Assembly (NCBI RefSeq): GCF_008933115.1
Contig: NZ_WBVO01000003.1
Location: 124,001-188,000, forward strand
Length of the DNA stretch: 64,000 bases
Origin: Phaeocystidibacter luteus
GTDB lineage: Bacteria; Bacteroidota; Bacteroidia; Flavobacteriales; Schleiferiaceae
Direction: 5' to 3'
Shown: positions 44,259 through 51,547 of the stretch, piece by piece
How the letters are laid out: each line of letters starts with the position of its first letter
How positions within the stretch are numbered: the first letter of the stretch is position 1
Position numbers and translations under genes: made by a program
Notes under the pieces: model-generated
The model's database searches: none
Told to the model about the DNA's origin: nothing
Seen by the model: only the letters and a program-made list of their open reading frames with translations

Positions 44259-46298
44259 ATGAGAAAAGTAGTTTTAAGTGCATTGGGAGTTGCGGCAATC
44301 GCCGTGGCATGCACGCCAAAAGGTGAAAGTGAAGTAGATCCGAATACTGGATTTGAACTTTCTTCCCTGGATAGTTCGTACGCACCATGCGACGACTTCT
44401 TTCACTTCTCTGCACAGGGGTGGATTGATCAGAATCCAATTCCGAATACGGAATCGTCTTGGGGTAAATTCAACATCCTGGCACGAGAGAACCAAACTCG
44501 CGTTCGAGGAATTTTTGAAGACCTACTAGCGGCTGAAACATCTGCAGAAAAGGGGTCTGATGCTCAACTTGTTGGTGACCTTTACCGCTCAGGAATGGAT
44601 TCACTTCGTATTGAAGAGCTGAAATTCCAACCCTTGGAAGGAATGATGGCACATATCGATGAGGCCACGTCTGTAGAAGATTGGTTCCGCCGAGCTTCTG
44701 AACTTCAGATGTCTGGAATCGGAATGCCAATTAGCAGTTATGTGAGCTCCGACGATAAGAATGCAAGCATGAACGTGTTGCATATTGGTCAGAGCGGATT
44801 GGGTCTGCCAGATCGCAGCTACTACTTCAAGGAAGATTCGCTATCCCTTTATATTCAGTCAGAATACCGCAATTTCATCACCAAGATGTTTGTGATGAGT
44901 GGTATGGATGGAGCTGAAGCTGAGAAGAGTGCAATGGACATTTACATGTTTGAAAAGCAGCTTGCGGGCAACATGCTAACACGTGAGCAGCGTCGAATTC
45001 CTGAGCTCCGCTACAATAAGATGATGTATTCGGAATTGAAGTCAATCGCACCGGGAATTCCTTTGGACGCTTACTTCAAGGCAAAGAATATCGAACCAAA
45101 GAACGTGATTGTTACCTCTTTAGATTACATCAAATGGATGGGGCAAGCAGCGCAAAGTTGGGACTTGAACACCTTGAAAGTGTATTCGAAGTGGAACATC
45201 ATTAATGGATGGGCTGGAGAATTGCACCACGATGCGGTTCAGGCCAACTTCGATTTTTACAGTGCAACCTTGCGCGGTAATAAGGAATTGCAACCACGCT
45301 GGAGAAGAGTTCAAGGCGCAATGGGTGGTCTCGACGAGCAAATCGGTCACCTTTACGTTGAGGAGTACTTCCCTGCGGAATACAAAGAGCGCATTGAGGG
45401 TATGGTTGAGGATTTGCGCTCGGCGTTCCGTGTGCGCATCAACAACCTCGAATGGATGAGTCCTGCCACGAAGGAAAAGGCCCTGGAGAAATTGGAAAGC
45501 TTCACGTATAAAATTGGTTACCCAGATAAGTGGGCCGATTGGAGCGATCTTGATATCAATGCGGAAGACTACGTAACCAATCTTGCTAACCTCAGCGCAT
45601 ACATCACGGCGGATAACTTCGCTAAGATGGATCAGCCTGTAGATAAGAGCGAGTGGTTTATGGGTGCACACATCGTGAATGCATACTACAATCCGAACTT
45701 TAACGAAGTGGTATTCCCTGCCGGAATCCTTCAACCTCCGTTCTTTATGCCAGAGGCTGATGACGCAATCAATTACGGCGCAATTGGCGGTGTGATTGGT
45801 CACGAATTCACCCACGGATTTGACGATCAAGGTGCGAAGTACGATAAAGATGGCAACCTCGAGAGCTGGTGGACATCTGAAGATAGTGCTCGTTTCCACG
45901 ACTTGACGCACAAGGTGGTGGAGTTGTACGATAGCTACGAAGCCCTTCCGAACGAGTACGTGAATGGTCAGATGACTTTGGGTGAGAACATTGCAGACCT
46001 CGGAGGATTGACCTTGGCTTACCATGCTTACTTGAAGCATATGGAAGGTAAAGAAGCGCCGGCGCCAATTGGCGGATTTACGGACAAGCAACGTGTATTC
46101 CTTGGCTGGGCTCAGGTTTGGCAAGTGCACTACACAGAGGAGGCATTGCGTTTCCGCCTGAATAACGACTATCACTCACCGGGTGAATTCCGTGTGATTG
46201 GCCCAATGAGTAACATGCCAGAATTCTGGGATGCGTTTAGCTGTGACCCTGGGTCGCCAATGCATCTGCCAGATTCATCGCATGTTGTGATTTGGTAA
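44259..46298 (+). CDS. M13-family metallopeptidase lipoprotein (neprilysin/PepO-like)
   Basis: A 679-aa zinc endopeptidase with a lipoprotein signal (MRKVVLSALGVAAIAVAC, Cys18). Catalytic HEFTH at about 514-518 (VIGHEFTHGFDDQG), third ligand Glu in ENIADLGGL (about 576) and the family C-terminal motif ending CDPGSPMHLPDSSHVVIW. M13 enzymes cut oligopeptides up to about 40 residues. It follows the M61 gene by 16 nt and ends in a strong terminator, closing the operon. Confidence 0.95.
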   Translation: MRKVVLSALGVAAIAVACTPKGESEVDPNTGFELSSLDSSYAPCDDFFHFSAQGWIDQNPIPNTESSWGKFNILARENQTRVRGIFEDLLAAETSAEKGSDAQLVGDLYRSGMDSLRIEELKFQPLEGMMAHIDEATSVEDWFRRASELQMSGIGMPISSYVSSDDKNASMNVLHIGQSGLGLPDRSYYFKEDSLSLYIQSEYRNFITKMFVMSGMDGAEAEKSAMDIYMFEKQLAGNMLTREQRRIPELRYNKMMYSELKSIAPGIPLDAYFKAKNIEPKNVIVTSLDYIKWMGQAAQSWDLNTLKVYSKWNIINGWAGELHHDAVQANFDFYSATLRGNKELQPRWRRVQGAMGGLDEQIGHLYVEEYFPAEYKERIEGMVEDLRSAFRVRINNLEWMSPATKEKALEKLESFTYKIGYPDKWADWSDLDINAEDYVTNLANLSAYITADNFAKMDQPVDKSEWFMGAHIVNAYYNPNFNEVVFPAGILQPPFFMPEADDAINYGAIGGVIGHEFTHGFDDQGAKYDKDGNLESWWTSEDSARFHDLTHKVVELYDSYEALPNEYVNGQMTLGENIADLGGLTLAYHAYLKHMEGKEAPAPIGGFTDKQRVFLGWAQVWQVHYTEEALRFRLNNDYHSPGEFRVIGPMSNMPEFWDAFSCDPGSPMHLPDSSHVVIW

Positions 46299-46304
46299 TA
46301 CATG

Positions 46305-46331
46305 AACCCCGGCGAAAACGTCGGGGTTTTT
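46305..46331 (+). terminator. Rho-independent terminator
   Basis: CCCCGGCG-AAAA-CGTCGGGG (8 bp, one wobble) is flanked by AA/TT and followed by five T. It closes the peptidase run. Confidence 0.9.
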
Positions 46332-46350
46332 CTTTTGTTGATATTGCCAA

Positions 46351-46366
46351 AGTGACGAACGTCACT
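46351..46366 (+). promoter_or_regulatory. Crp/Fnr-type operator
   Basis: AGTGA-CGAACG-TCACT is a perfect inverted repeat with the 6-bp spacer of Crp/Fnr sites. It lies 23 bp upstream of the -7 box at 46389, where an activator of this family would bind. Confidence 0.5.
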
Positions 46367-46388
46367 AAACGTGCGAAGCGAATCACAT

Positions 46389-46396
46389 TATCTTTG
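46389..46396 (+). promoter_or_regulatory. -7 box (TATCTTTG) of the rhodanese run
   Basis: A perfect TAnnTTTG, 57 nt before the ATG at 46454 and downstream of the Crp/Fnr-type repeat. Confidence 0.6.
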
Positions 46397-46453
46397 TGGC
46401 TCGTTTAACACGACATTTAGAGAACACAGTAGAAACAAGTAAAACCGTTTGAT

Positions 46454-46726
46454 ATGAACGAAATCATCAATAACCCGAACGCAACGATTGTTGACGTTCG
46501 CACTCCGGGAGAATTTGCCTCAGGCAACGTGCAAGGTTCAGTTAACATTCCATTGAATGAGGTTCCTGAGAGAATTGAAGAATTCAAACAGATGAGCAAG
46601 CCACTCGTACTATGTTGTCTTTCTGGCGGACGTTCAGGGCAAGCCGTTCAGTTCCTAAAAGCGCAAGGCGTAGAAGACATTTACAACGGAGGCGGCTGGT
46701 CACAAGTTGCTGTTCACAAGCTCTAA
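46454..46726 (+). CDS. Single-domain rhodanese 1 (cytosolic)
   Basis: A 90-aa sulfurtransferase domain. The active-site loop is CLSGGRS with the catalytic Cys55 (in LVLCCLSGGRSG); IVDVRTPGEF is the usual first strand. It lacks a signal peptide, so it is cytosolic. Such small rhodaneses carry a persulfide from donors to acceptors. It is 3 nt ahead of the next rhodanese gene. Confidence 0.92.
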   Translation: MNEIINNPNATIVDVRTPGEFASGNVQGSVNIPLNEVPERIEEFKQMSKPLVLCCLSGGRSGQAVQFLKAQGVEDIYNGGGWSQVAVHKL

Positions 46727-46729
46727 TCT

Positions 46730-47038
46730 ATGGGATTGCTAGGTAAACTTTTCAATCGTTCAAGTCCAGATTACAACCAGTGGTTGTCGGAGGGCGGCGT
46801 CATTGTAGACGTCAGGACGCGTCCGGAATATAAGTCTGGGCACATCAAAGGAAGCAAGAACATTCCTTTAGATGAAATCAGCCGAAGCATGCATAAGCTT
46901 GACAAGCACAAGCCTGTAATTGTATGCTGCCGAAGTGGAATGAGGAGCGGACAAGCTTTGGGCATTCTTCGTCAGGCTGGCTTCGAAAGAGTTCACAACG
47001 GAGGCGGTTGGATGAATCTTCAGCGCAAGTTGGGGTAA
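46730..47038 (+). CDS. Single-domain rhodanese 2 (cytosolic)
   Basis: A 102-aa sulfurtransferase domain with active loop CRSGMRS (Cys67), VIVDVRTRPEY strand and no signal peptide. The loop differs from rhodanese 1 (basic RSGMRS rather than LSGGRS), suggesting a different acceptor. It is in the same run, followed after 25 nt by the lipoprotein rhodanese. Confidence 0.92.
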   Translation: MGLLGKLFNRSSPDYNQWLSEGGVIVDVRTRPEYKSGHIKGSKNIPLDEISRSMHKLDKHKPVIVCCRSGMRSGQALGILRQAGFERVHNGGGWMNLQRKLG

Positions 47039-47063
47039 TTCAAAACTCATTAACTTTATAACT

Positions 47064-47501
47064 ATGAAAGCAACATTTTTCGCGATGTTGGTAGCGTCAC
47101 TGGGCCTTGCGGCATGTGGGCAGACCAAATCAGAGAACACAGCAGCACAATCTGAAATTCAAACTGAGCAAGAGGCTACGGAAGTAATTCATGTAGGTCC
47201 GGTTGAGTTTGAACAGCTGATGGCTGATGAGCCGGGACTACTCATTGACGTTCGTACGCCAGGAGAATACGCTGGAGGTCACCTTGAAGGATCGCAACTC
47301 ATTGATTACAATGGGGAGAGTTTCCGATCTAAGATTGATGCACTCGACAAAGATCAAACTGTATATGTGTATTGCCGCTCGGGTGGTCGCAGTGGTAGAT
47401 CTGCGAATATGATGCGTGACATGGGATTCACCAAGGTAGTTGACTTGTCAGGAGGTATCATGGCTTGGCAAGATGCCGGCAAATCGGTGACTACAGAATA
47501 A
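47064..47501 (+). CDS. Rhodanese lipoprotein (periplasmic)
   Basis: A 145-aa protein with lipoprotein signal MKATFFAMLVASLGLAAC (Cys18), a linker rich in Glu and Gln, and one rhodanese domain with active loop CRSGGRS (Cys104). It would act on the periplasmic face of a membrane. Together with the two cytosolic domains it gives a possible sulfur relay across the envelope. Confidence 0.92.
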   Translation: MKATFFAMLVASLGLAACGQTKSENTAAQSEIQTEQEATEVIHVGPVEFEQLMADEPGLLIDVRTPGEYAGGHLEGSQLIDYNGESFRSKIDALDKDQTVYVYCRSGGRSGRSANMMRDMGFTKVVDLSGGIMAWQDAGKSVTTE

Positions 47502-47503
47502 GG

Positions 47504-47719
47504 ATGACAAGATTTCTGAAGAATAGATTTTTCTGGTGGGGCGTTGGTATCATTACTGGCGCCCTTGCTGGTTATGCGTATTACTACTTCTACGGTTGCA
47601 CGAGTGGCTCGTGTGCCATTACATCAAACCCTTGGCGCAGCTCAGGATATGGTGCGATGATGGGCGTGCTTTTGTTTGACGGCTTACACAGAAAAGGCAG
47701 CTGGGGCAGGGAGGAGTAG
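47504..47719 (+). CDS. DUF6132 family membrane protein
   Basis: A 71-aa protein starting at ATG 47504, 2 nt after the rhodanese stop. Two membrane segments flank the motif GCTSGSCAITSNPWRSSGYG; the two-cysteine C-x4-C plus SNPW pattern is the DUF6132 signature as I remember it. The family is commonly next to rhodanese or sulfur genes, and the Cys pair is a plausible metal- or thiol-handling site (inference). Confidence 0.75.
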   Translation: MTRFLKNRFFWWGVGIITGALAGYAYYYFYGCTSGSCAITSNPWRSSGYGAMMGVLLFDGLHRKGSWGREE

Positions 47720-47806
47720 AATGTAGGAATGTACTTTAGGATTATTCGAGGTAGACAGTCTTACTTTAAAGGTTCGTCGGTTCTAGCTTAATCTAAACGA
47801 TTCCTC

Positions 47807-48271
47807 ATGAAAAACACCTACCTAAAATCAGTATTGGTCGCATTAGGCATCCTGATGTCTGCATCGAGTCTAATGGCACAAATCTATTCTGAGTCAGAGA
47901 TCCAAGATATCTACATGTCTTTTTTGGAAGATGAGGAGATTGAAGGATTCGTAGACAGTGATGGTGACGTTCAGTTCGAGTATCATGGCAGAAAGTACTA
48001 TATTGAAGTAGATGAAGACAACCCTAACTATCTTTCGATAGTGCTTTGGGATTTTTGGCCGATTGAATCGACCTCAGAAGCTGTGCAAATAGCCATTGCT
48101 TGTGATGTTGTGAATAGAGAAACGAAGGTTGTGAAGGCCTTTTCTGAAAATGACAATGTTGTGCTCGCTTGTGAGCTTTTTGTTGAGAGTCCAAGAGACA
48201 TGGCATCAGTATTCTCCTTGTGTATTGCCTCGATTGAGGCTGCGGTTGATATCTTTGTAGATGAAATGTAA
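47807..48271 (+). CDS. Small secreted acidic protein, possibly YbjN-like
   Basis: A 154-aa protein with a signal peptide (MKNTYLKSVLVALGILMSASSLMAQ) and a mature acidic domain (LEDEEIEGFVDSDGDVQFEYHGRKYYIEVDED). The strand-helix layout with V.F...G..Y.I and the ...VNRETKVVKAF helix recalls the YbjN/type III chaperone-like fold, but I hold this as a weak guess. It is followed after 6 nt by a haem-binding lipoprotein gene. Confidence 0.6.
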   Translation: MKNTYLKSVLVALGILMSASSLMAQIYSESEIQDIYMSFLEDEEIEGFVDSDGDVQFEYHGRKYYIEVDEDNPNYLSIVLWDFWPIESTSEAVQIAIACDVVNRETKVVKAFSENDNVVLACELFVESPRDMASVFSLCIASIEAAVDIFVDEM

Positions 48272-48277
48272 CCCCCT

Positions 48278-48883
48278 ATGAAATCACTTTGGATTGCCTC
48301 AGTATCACTTGCCTTATTCGTGAGCTCTTGTCAGTGTTCTGACGACCAATCTGGAACCGCACCTTTTATACCGGTGGAGCAAGCAGCGTCTGAAGGGGCA
48401 TTGATTGCGGATGCGAGTCAAGGTGCGCTGGCTTCAGCATTGATGAAGCAAATCAACAAAGACGGTTTTGAGGGAGCGGTAACATTTTGTCATGAAAATG
48501 CATTGCCGCTTACGGATAGTCTTGAGCTGATATACAACGCGGACATTCGCAGGACATCTTTCCGTTTTAGGAATGCAGGGAATGAGCCGGACTCCTTAGA
48601 TGTGGTTGTTCTTTCAGAATTTGAGCGCATCCATGAACTGGATTCCGTTCCTCAGCCTAAGGTTGTAGAAACTACGAGTGGAACCTTGAGATATTACAGT
48701 CCAATATTCGTCGCTCCCGTATGTTTGAACTGTCATGGTATGCCTGGCGAAGACTTGACTGCTGATTTACATGCGCTCATACTTGAGGAATATCCTCAGG
48801 ATGAGGCGGTGGGTTTTGAAGTCGGCGATGTGCGAGGTTCATGGGTTATTGAATTCGCGGAAGCGTTTAACTCGAATAGATGA
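48278..48883 (+). CDS. DUF3365 (Tll0287-like) c-type haem lipoprotein
   Basis: A 201-aa protein with lipoprotein signal (MKSLWIASVSLALFVSSC, Cys18), one c-type haem motif CLNCH (about 149-153) and the conserved DUF3365 ends (GALASALMKQINKDGFEGAV, FRNAGNEPDS). It fits the haem-containing Tll0287-like family, proposed as redox sensors or electron carriers. It overlaps the thioredoxin gene by 4 bp. Confidence 0.88.
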   Translation: MKSLWIASVSLALFVSSCQCSDDQSGTAPFIPVEQAASEGALIADASQGALASALMKQINKDGFEGAVTFCHENALPLTDSLELIYNADIRRTSFRFRNAGNEPDSLDVVVLSEFERIHELDSVPQPKVVETTSGTLRYYSPIFVAPVCLNCHGMPGEDLTADLHALILEEYPQDEAVGFEVGDVRGSWVIEFAEAFNSNR

Positions 48884-49179
48884 GCAAATTTGGAGAGCTT
48901 GTCCGCGAGGGCAATGTGTTGGTCGACTTTCATGCGACGTGGTGCCAGCCATGTAAAATACTAGGGCCGATCCTTCAAGAACTCGCTAGAGAGTGGGAGG
49001 GGAAGGTTCGAATCATCAAAATAGATATTGATAAGAATCCCGCGATAGCTCAGAAGCTAGCTGTTCAAGGCGTTCCAACAATGATCTTTTATAGCAATGG
49101 TGAGCAGAAGTGGCGCAGGTCAGGAGCTTTGCCGAAGCATGTTATAAAAGGAGAATTGGAGGGGTTTTTAGACTGTTAG
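48880..49179 (+). CDS. Thioredoxin
   Basis: A 99-aa cytosolic thioredoxin with active site WCQPCK (Cys22, Cys25), cis-Pro in GVPTMIFY and no signal peptide. It is shortened at the N-terminus compared with E. coli TrxA. It overlaps the DUF3365 gene by 4 bp, tying thiol redox to the haem protein and the rhodaneses. This is a dedicated paralogue rather than an obvious housekeeping trxA. Confidence 0.92.
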   Translation: MSKFGELVREGNVLVDFHATWCQPCKILGPILQELAREWEGKVRIIKIDIDKNPAIAQKLAVQGVPTMIFYSNGEQKWRRSGALPKHVIKGELEGFLDC

Positions 49180-49623
49180 ACTTTTAGACCGTTAGACCTT
49201 TAGAGGGTTAGAGGGTTAGAGGGTCGGAGGGTTGGACTGGTAGGCTTCTGTTCCGACTGAAAGGAGGAATCCCGAGAGGCGCAGCCGATTCGGGAGACTG
49301 ATAGAAACTTTGAGGGTTGGAGGGTTGGAGGGTTAGACTGGTAGGCTTACGTTCCGACTGAAAGGAGGAATCCCGAGAGGCGCAGCCGATTCGGGAGACT
49401 TATAGACAGTCAGACTTATAGACAGGTTAAACTATATTCAGACTGAAAAGAGACGTTCTGAGATGCATAGCCGACTCGGGCGTCATTTAAATTGATATTT
49501 CTACCAGCAGGTGGAGTTCTGGGAGGGGTGATCACGCTAGTAGACGGCTAGGCTTGCAGCGATAGCTGCCTTGCTGAGGAACGAAGCATTTCCGCCGGAA
49601 GGCGGACTTGCCGAAGAATGAGG
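49180..49623. repeat. Intergenic repeat cluster 3 with G-rich octamers
   Basis: A gene-free spacer between convergent genes. The 26-nt hairpin core occurs at 49271-49296 and 49371-49396; a degenerate copy follows at about 49443-49480. Octamers of the form GGGTTAGA give GGG runs at 49205, 49213, 49221 and 49229 with loops of five bases. A TCCGCC-GGAA-GGCGGA hairpin (49591-49606) closes the cluster before the SPOR gene. The cores are in the same orientation as cluster 1. Confidence 0.85.
49205..49231 (+). other. Candidate G-quadruplex motif
   Basis: Four GGG runs with 5-nt loops at an 8-bp period fit the G3+N1-7 pattern. Formation in the cell is untested; it lies just 3' of the thioredoxin gene. 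Confidence 0.5.
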
Positions 49624-50025
49624 CTATTCCTCCTCCAGCGCCGGCGGATCAATATCCGTTTCCACTATAAAGGCGCCAGGGAATTCCTTGCGAATCGCTT
49701 GCAGCGCTTCTTCTGCTTCGTATAGGGTGCGGTAATTTCCAACTTGTAGTTTGTAATCAGGCGTCTCAAAAATGACCATGCTTAGCATATCTGGAAAAAG
49801 GCGCAGGCACTTCGTGCGCATCTCATTCGCGGTGCTTCGTTGACCATTGAAAATCTGCACGCGATAGCCTTCAATCTTTCTTCTTTCGTTCATGCGAACG
49901 TAATTGCTCATCGATCTGAAGAAAGATGGTTCGGCATTTTGCTTGATTTCGCCTTTGGTTTGGGCGGAGACATCATTCGCGAAGGCGAAGATTAGTATGC
50001 AGAATGTGAGGCGAATGAACTTCAT
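49624..50025 (-). CDS. SPOR-domain protein, exported
   Basis: A 133-aa protein with a signal peptide (MKFIRLTFCILIFAFANDVSAQ). The C-terminal 70 residues (EGYRVQIFNGQRSTANEMR...YKLQVGNYRTLYEAEEALQAIRKEFPGAFIV) are a SPOR domain, which binds denuded peptidoglycan. It may sit in the periplasm at sites of division or septal remodelling. A -7 box at 50043-50050 (minus) serves it; it is divergent from the act operon. Confidence 0.88.
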   Translation of the reverse strand: MKFIRLTFCILIFAFANDVSAQTKGEIKQNAEPSFFRSMSNYVRMNERRKIEGYRVQIFNGQRSTANEMRTKCLRLFPDMLSMVIFETPDYKLQVGNYRTLYEAEEALQAIRKEFPGAFIVETDIDPPALEEE

Positions 50026-50042
50026 AAAAGCCGGATTTGTTG

Positions 50043-50050
50043 CAAAGATA
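50043..50050 (-). promoter_or_regulatory. -7 box (TATCTTTG) of the SPOR gene
   Basis: A perfect TAnnTTTG on the minus strand, 17 nt from the SPOR start codon. Confidence 0.55.
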
Positions 50051-50154
50051 AGTAACCTAGGATTCTTGTAATTATGCGGACTCCCTCTTAATTTAGAACC
50101 GTTATAAATTACCAGAAGTAGTCAACAATGCATGTTCCGAGGCCATCTATGTGT

Positions 50155-50162
50155 TAAATTTG
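50155..50162 (+). promoter_or_regulatory. -7 box (TAAATTTG) of the act-cox operon
   Basis: A perfect TAnnTTTG, 38 nt before the ATG at 50201. It lies inside the extended open frame, which is another reason to prefer the ATG at 50201. Confidence 0.55.
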
Positions 50163-50200
50163 CCAACCGAAGTACGGAATCGTATCATTTGAGGTCCCTT

Positions 50201-51529
50201 ATGAAAAATCTTTACCGATTTCACATTCGCCTAATCCCATTGATGCTTAGCATTTTTGCGATGGGATTTGCAGCGAATGCCCAGAGCATCGAAGGCGATG
50301 CAGCCGCGGGCGAGAAATTGTTCAAAACCTATTGTGCATCCTGCCACAAGCTCGATAGCAAGGCCATTGGTCCTGCGCTCGGGGGCGTGACCGACCGTCG
50401 TGAAACCGACTGGTTGTACAGCTGGATTAAGAACAACGCAACTTTCCGCGCTAGTGGTAATTCAGATGCAATTGCCATTTTCGAAGAGTATAATGGTTCT
50501 GTGATGCCGCAGTTCGAGTACCTCAGTGATGAGGAAATCGGCAACATCTTGGCGTACACGGCTAATCCACCTGCAAAGCCTATTGTTGTTTCAGACGGTC
50601 CAGTGGTTGCTGGCGGCGAAGCTGACAATAGCGGCATGCAGATGTGGGCCATGATCATTCTTGGAGCCATCTTCCTCGTGTTGGTGTTCATCCTTGCAAC
50701 CGTTCGCAACACACTTCGTGTCGTGAAGGGCGAGGAGCCAATCACCGTTGTAGAGGACGCTTCAAATTATGCTAAGTTCCTTCGCAAGAACACAGGCTTC
50801 ATGACGGTATTGACTATCGTAGTTGCTGTGGCCTTCCTCAACGTTACTTACTGGTACCTTATGGATGTAGGTGTTGAAGGTGGAAAGGGAATTGAAGCTA
50901 GCTACATGCCACCACACCCAGAGCCAGGTCAGGAAGCGCAATACGGAGAGCAACCAATTGCTTTCTCTCACAAATTGCACGCAGGCGAGAATCAAATCGA
51001 CTGTAACTACTGCCACAGCTCAGCGCGTCACAGCAAGACTTCTGGTATTCCATCTGCAAACGTTTGTATGAACTGCCACATGTATGTGAATGGTTCTGAA
51101 ATTACAGACGAAGCTGGAAATCCTAAGTACGGAGGTGAGCGCTCACCAGAGATTCAGAAAATTTATGATGCAGTAGGTTGGGATGCCGACAAACTCGCAT
51201 ACATCGAAGGGTATGAAGAGAAGCCAATCCGTTGGGTTCGCATTCACAACCTTCCAGATCTAGCATACTTCAACCACGCACAGCACGTGACCGCAGGTCA
51301 GGTAGAGTGCCAGACTTGTCACGGTCCGGTTGAAGAAATGGAAGTTATGTATCAATACAGCTCACTAACTATGGGCTGGTGTATCAACTGTCACCGCGAG
51401 ACAGAAGTTAAAGTGAATACGAACGGCTACTATGAGCCACAGCACGACAAGCTCGTTGAGAAGTACCACGGTGAGAACATCACTGTTGAGAAAATTGGCG
51501 GTCTCGAGTGCGGTAAGTGTCACTATTAA
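50201..51529 (+). CDS. actA: Alternative complex III subunit A, multihaem cytochrome c
   Basis: A 442-aa protein with a signal peptide or anchor (core IPLMLSIFAMGFAANAQ), then a class I cytochrome c domain (CASCH, around residue 45), two membrane segments near 150-170 and 195-220, and a C-terminal part with five CxxCH sites (CNYCH, CMNCH, CQTCH, CINCH, CGKCH). That makes six haems in total. ActA takes electrons from quinol oxidation and passes them to ActE or an external cytochrome c. The longer open frame from 50132 would run through the promoter; I start at 50201. Confidence 0.93.
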   Translation: MKNLYRFHIRLIPLMLSIFAMGFAANAQSIEGDAAAGEKLFKTYCASCHKLDSKAIGPALGGVTDRRETDWLYSWIKNNATFRASGNSDAIAIFEEYNGSVMPQFEYLSDEEIGNILAYTANPPAKPIVVSDGPVVAGGEADNSGMQMWAMIILGAIFLVLVFILATVRNTLRVVKGEEPITVVEDASNYAKFLRKNTGFMTVLTIVVAVAFLNVTYWYLMDVGVEGGKGIEASYMPPHPEPGQEAQYGEQPIAFSHKLHAGENQIDCNYCHSSARHSKTSGIPSANVCMNCHMYVNGSEITDEAGNPKYGGERSPEIQKIYDAVGWDADKLAYIEGYEEKPIRWVRIHNLPDLAYFNHAQHVTAGQVECQTCHGPVEEMEVMYQYSSLTMGWCINCHRETEVKVNTNGYYEPQHDKLVEKYHGENITVEKIGGLECGKCHY

Positions 51530-51547
51530 TAAATCCGGATCATCATA

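Noticed and set aside
45120-46175. 351-aa minus-strand open frame opposite the M13 peptidase
   Set aside because: It is a shadow of the codon usage of the real gene, which has a full set of M13 catalytic motifs; no start context or domain.
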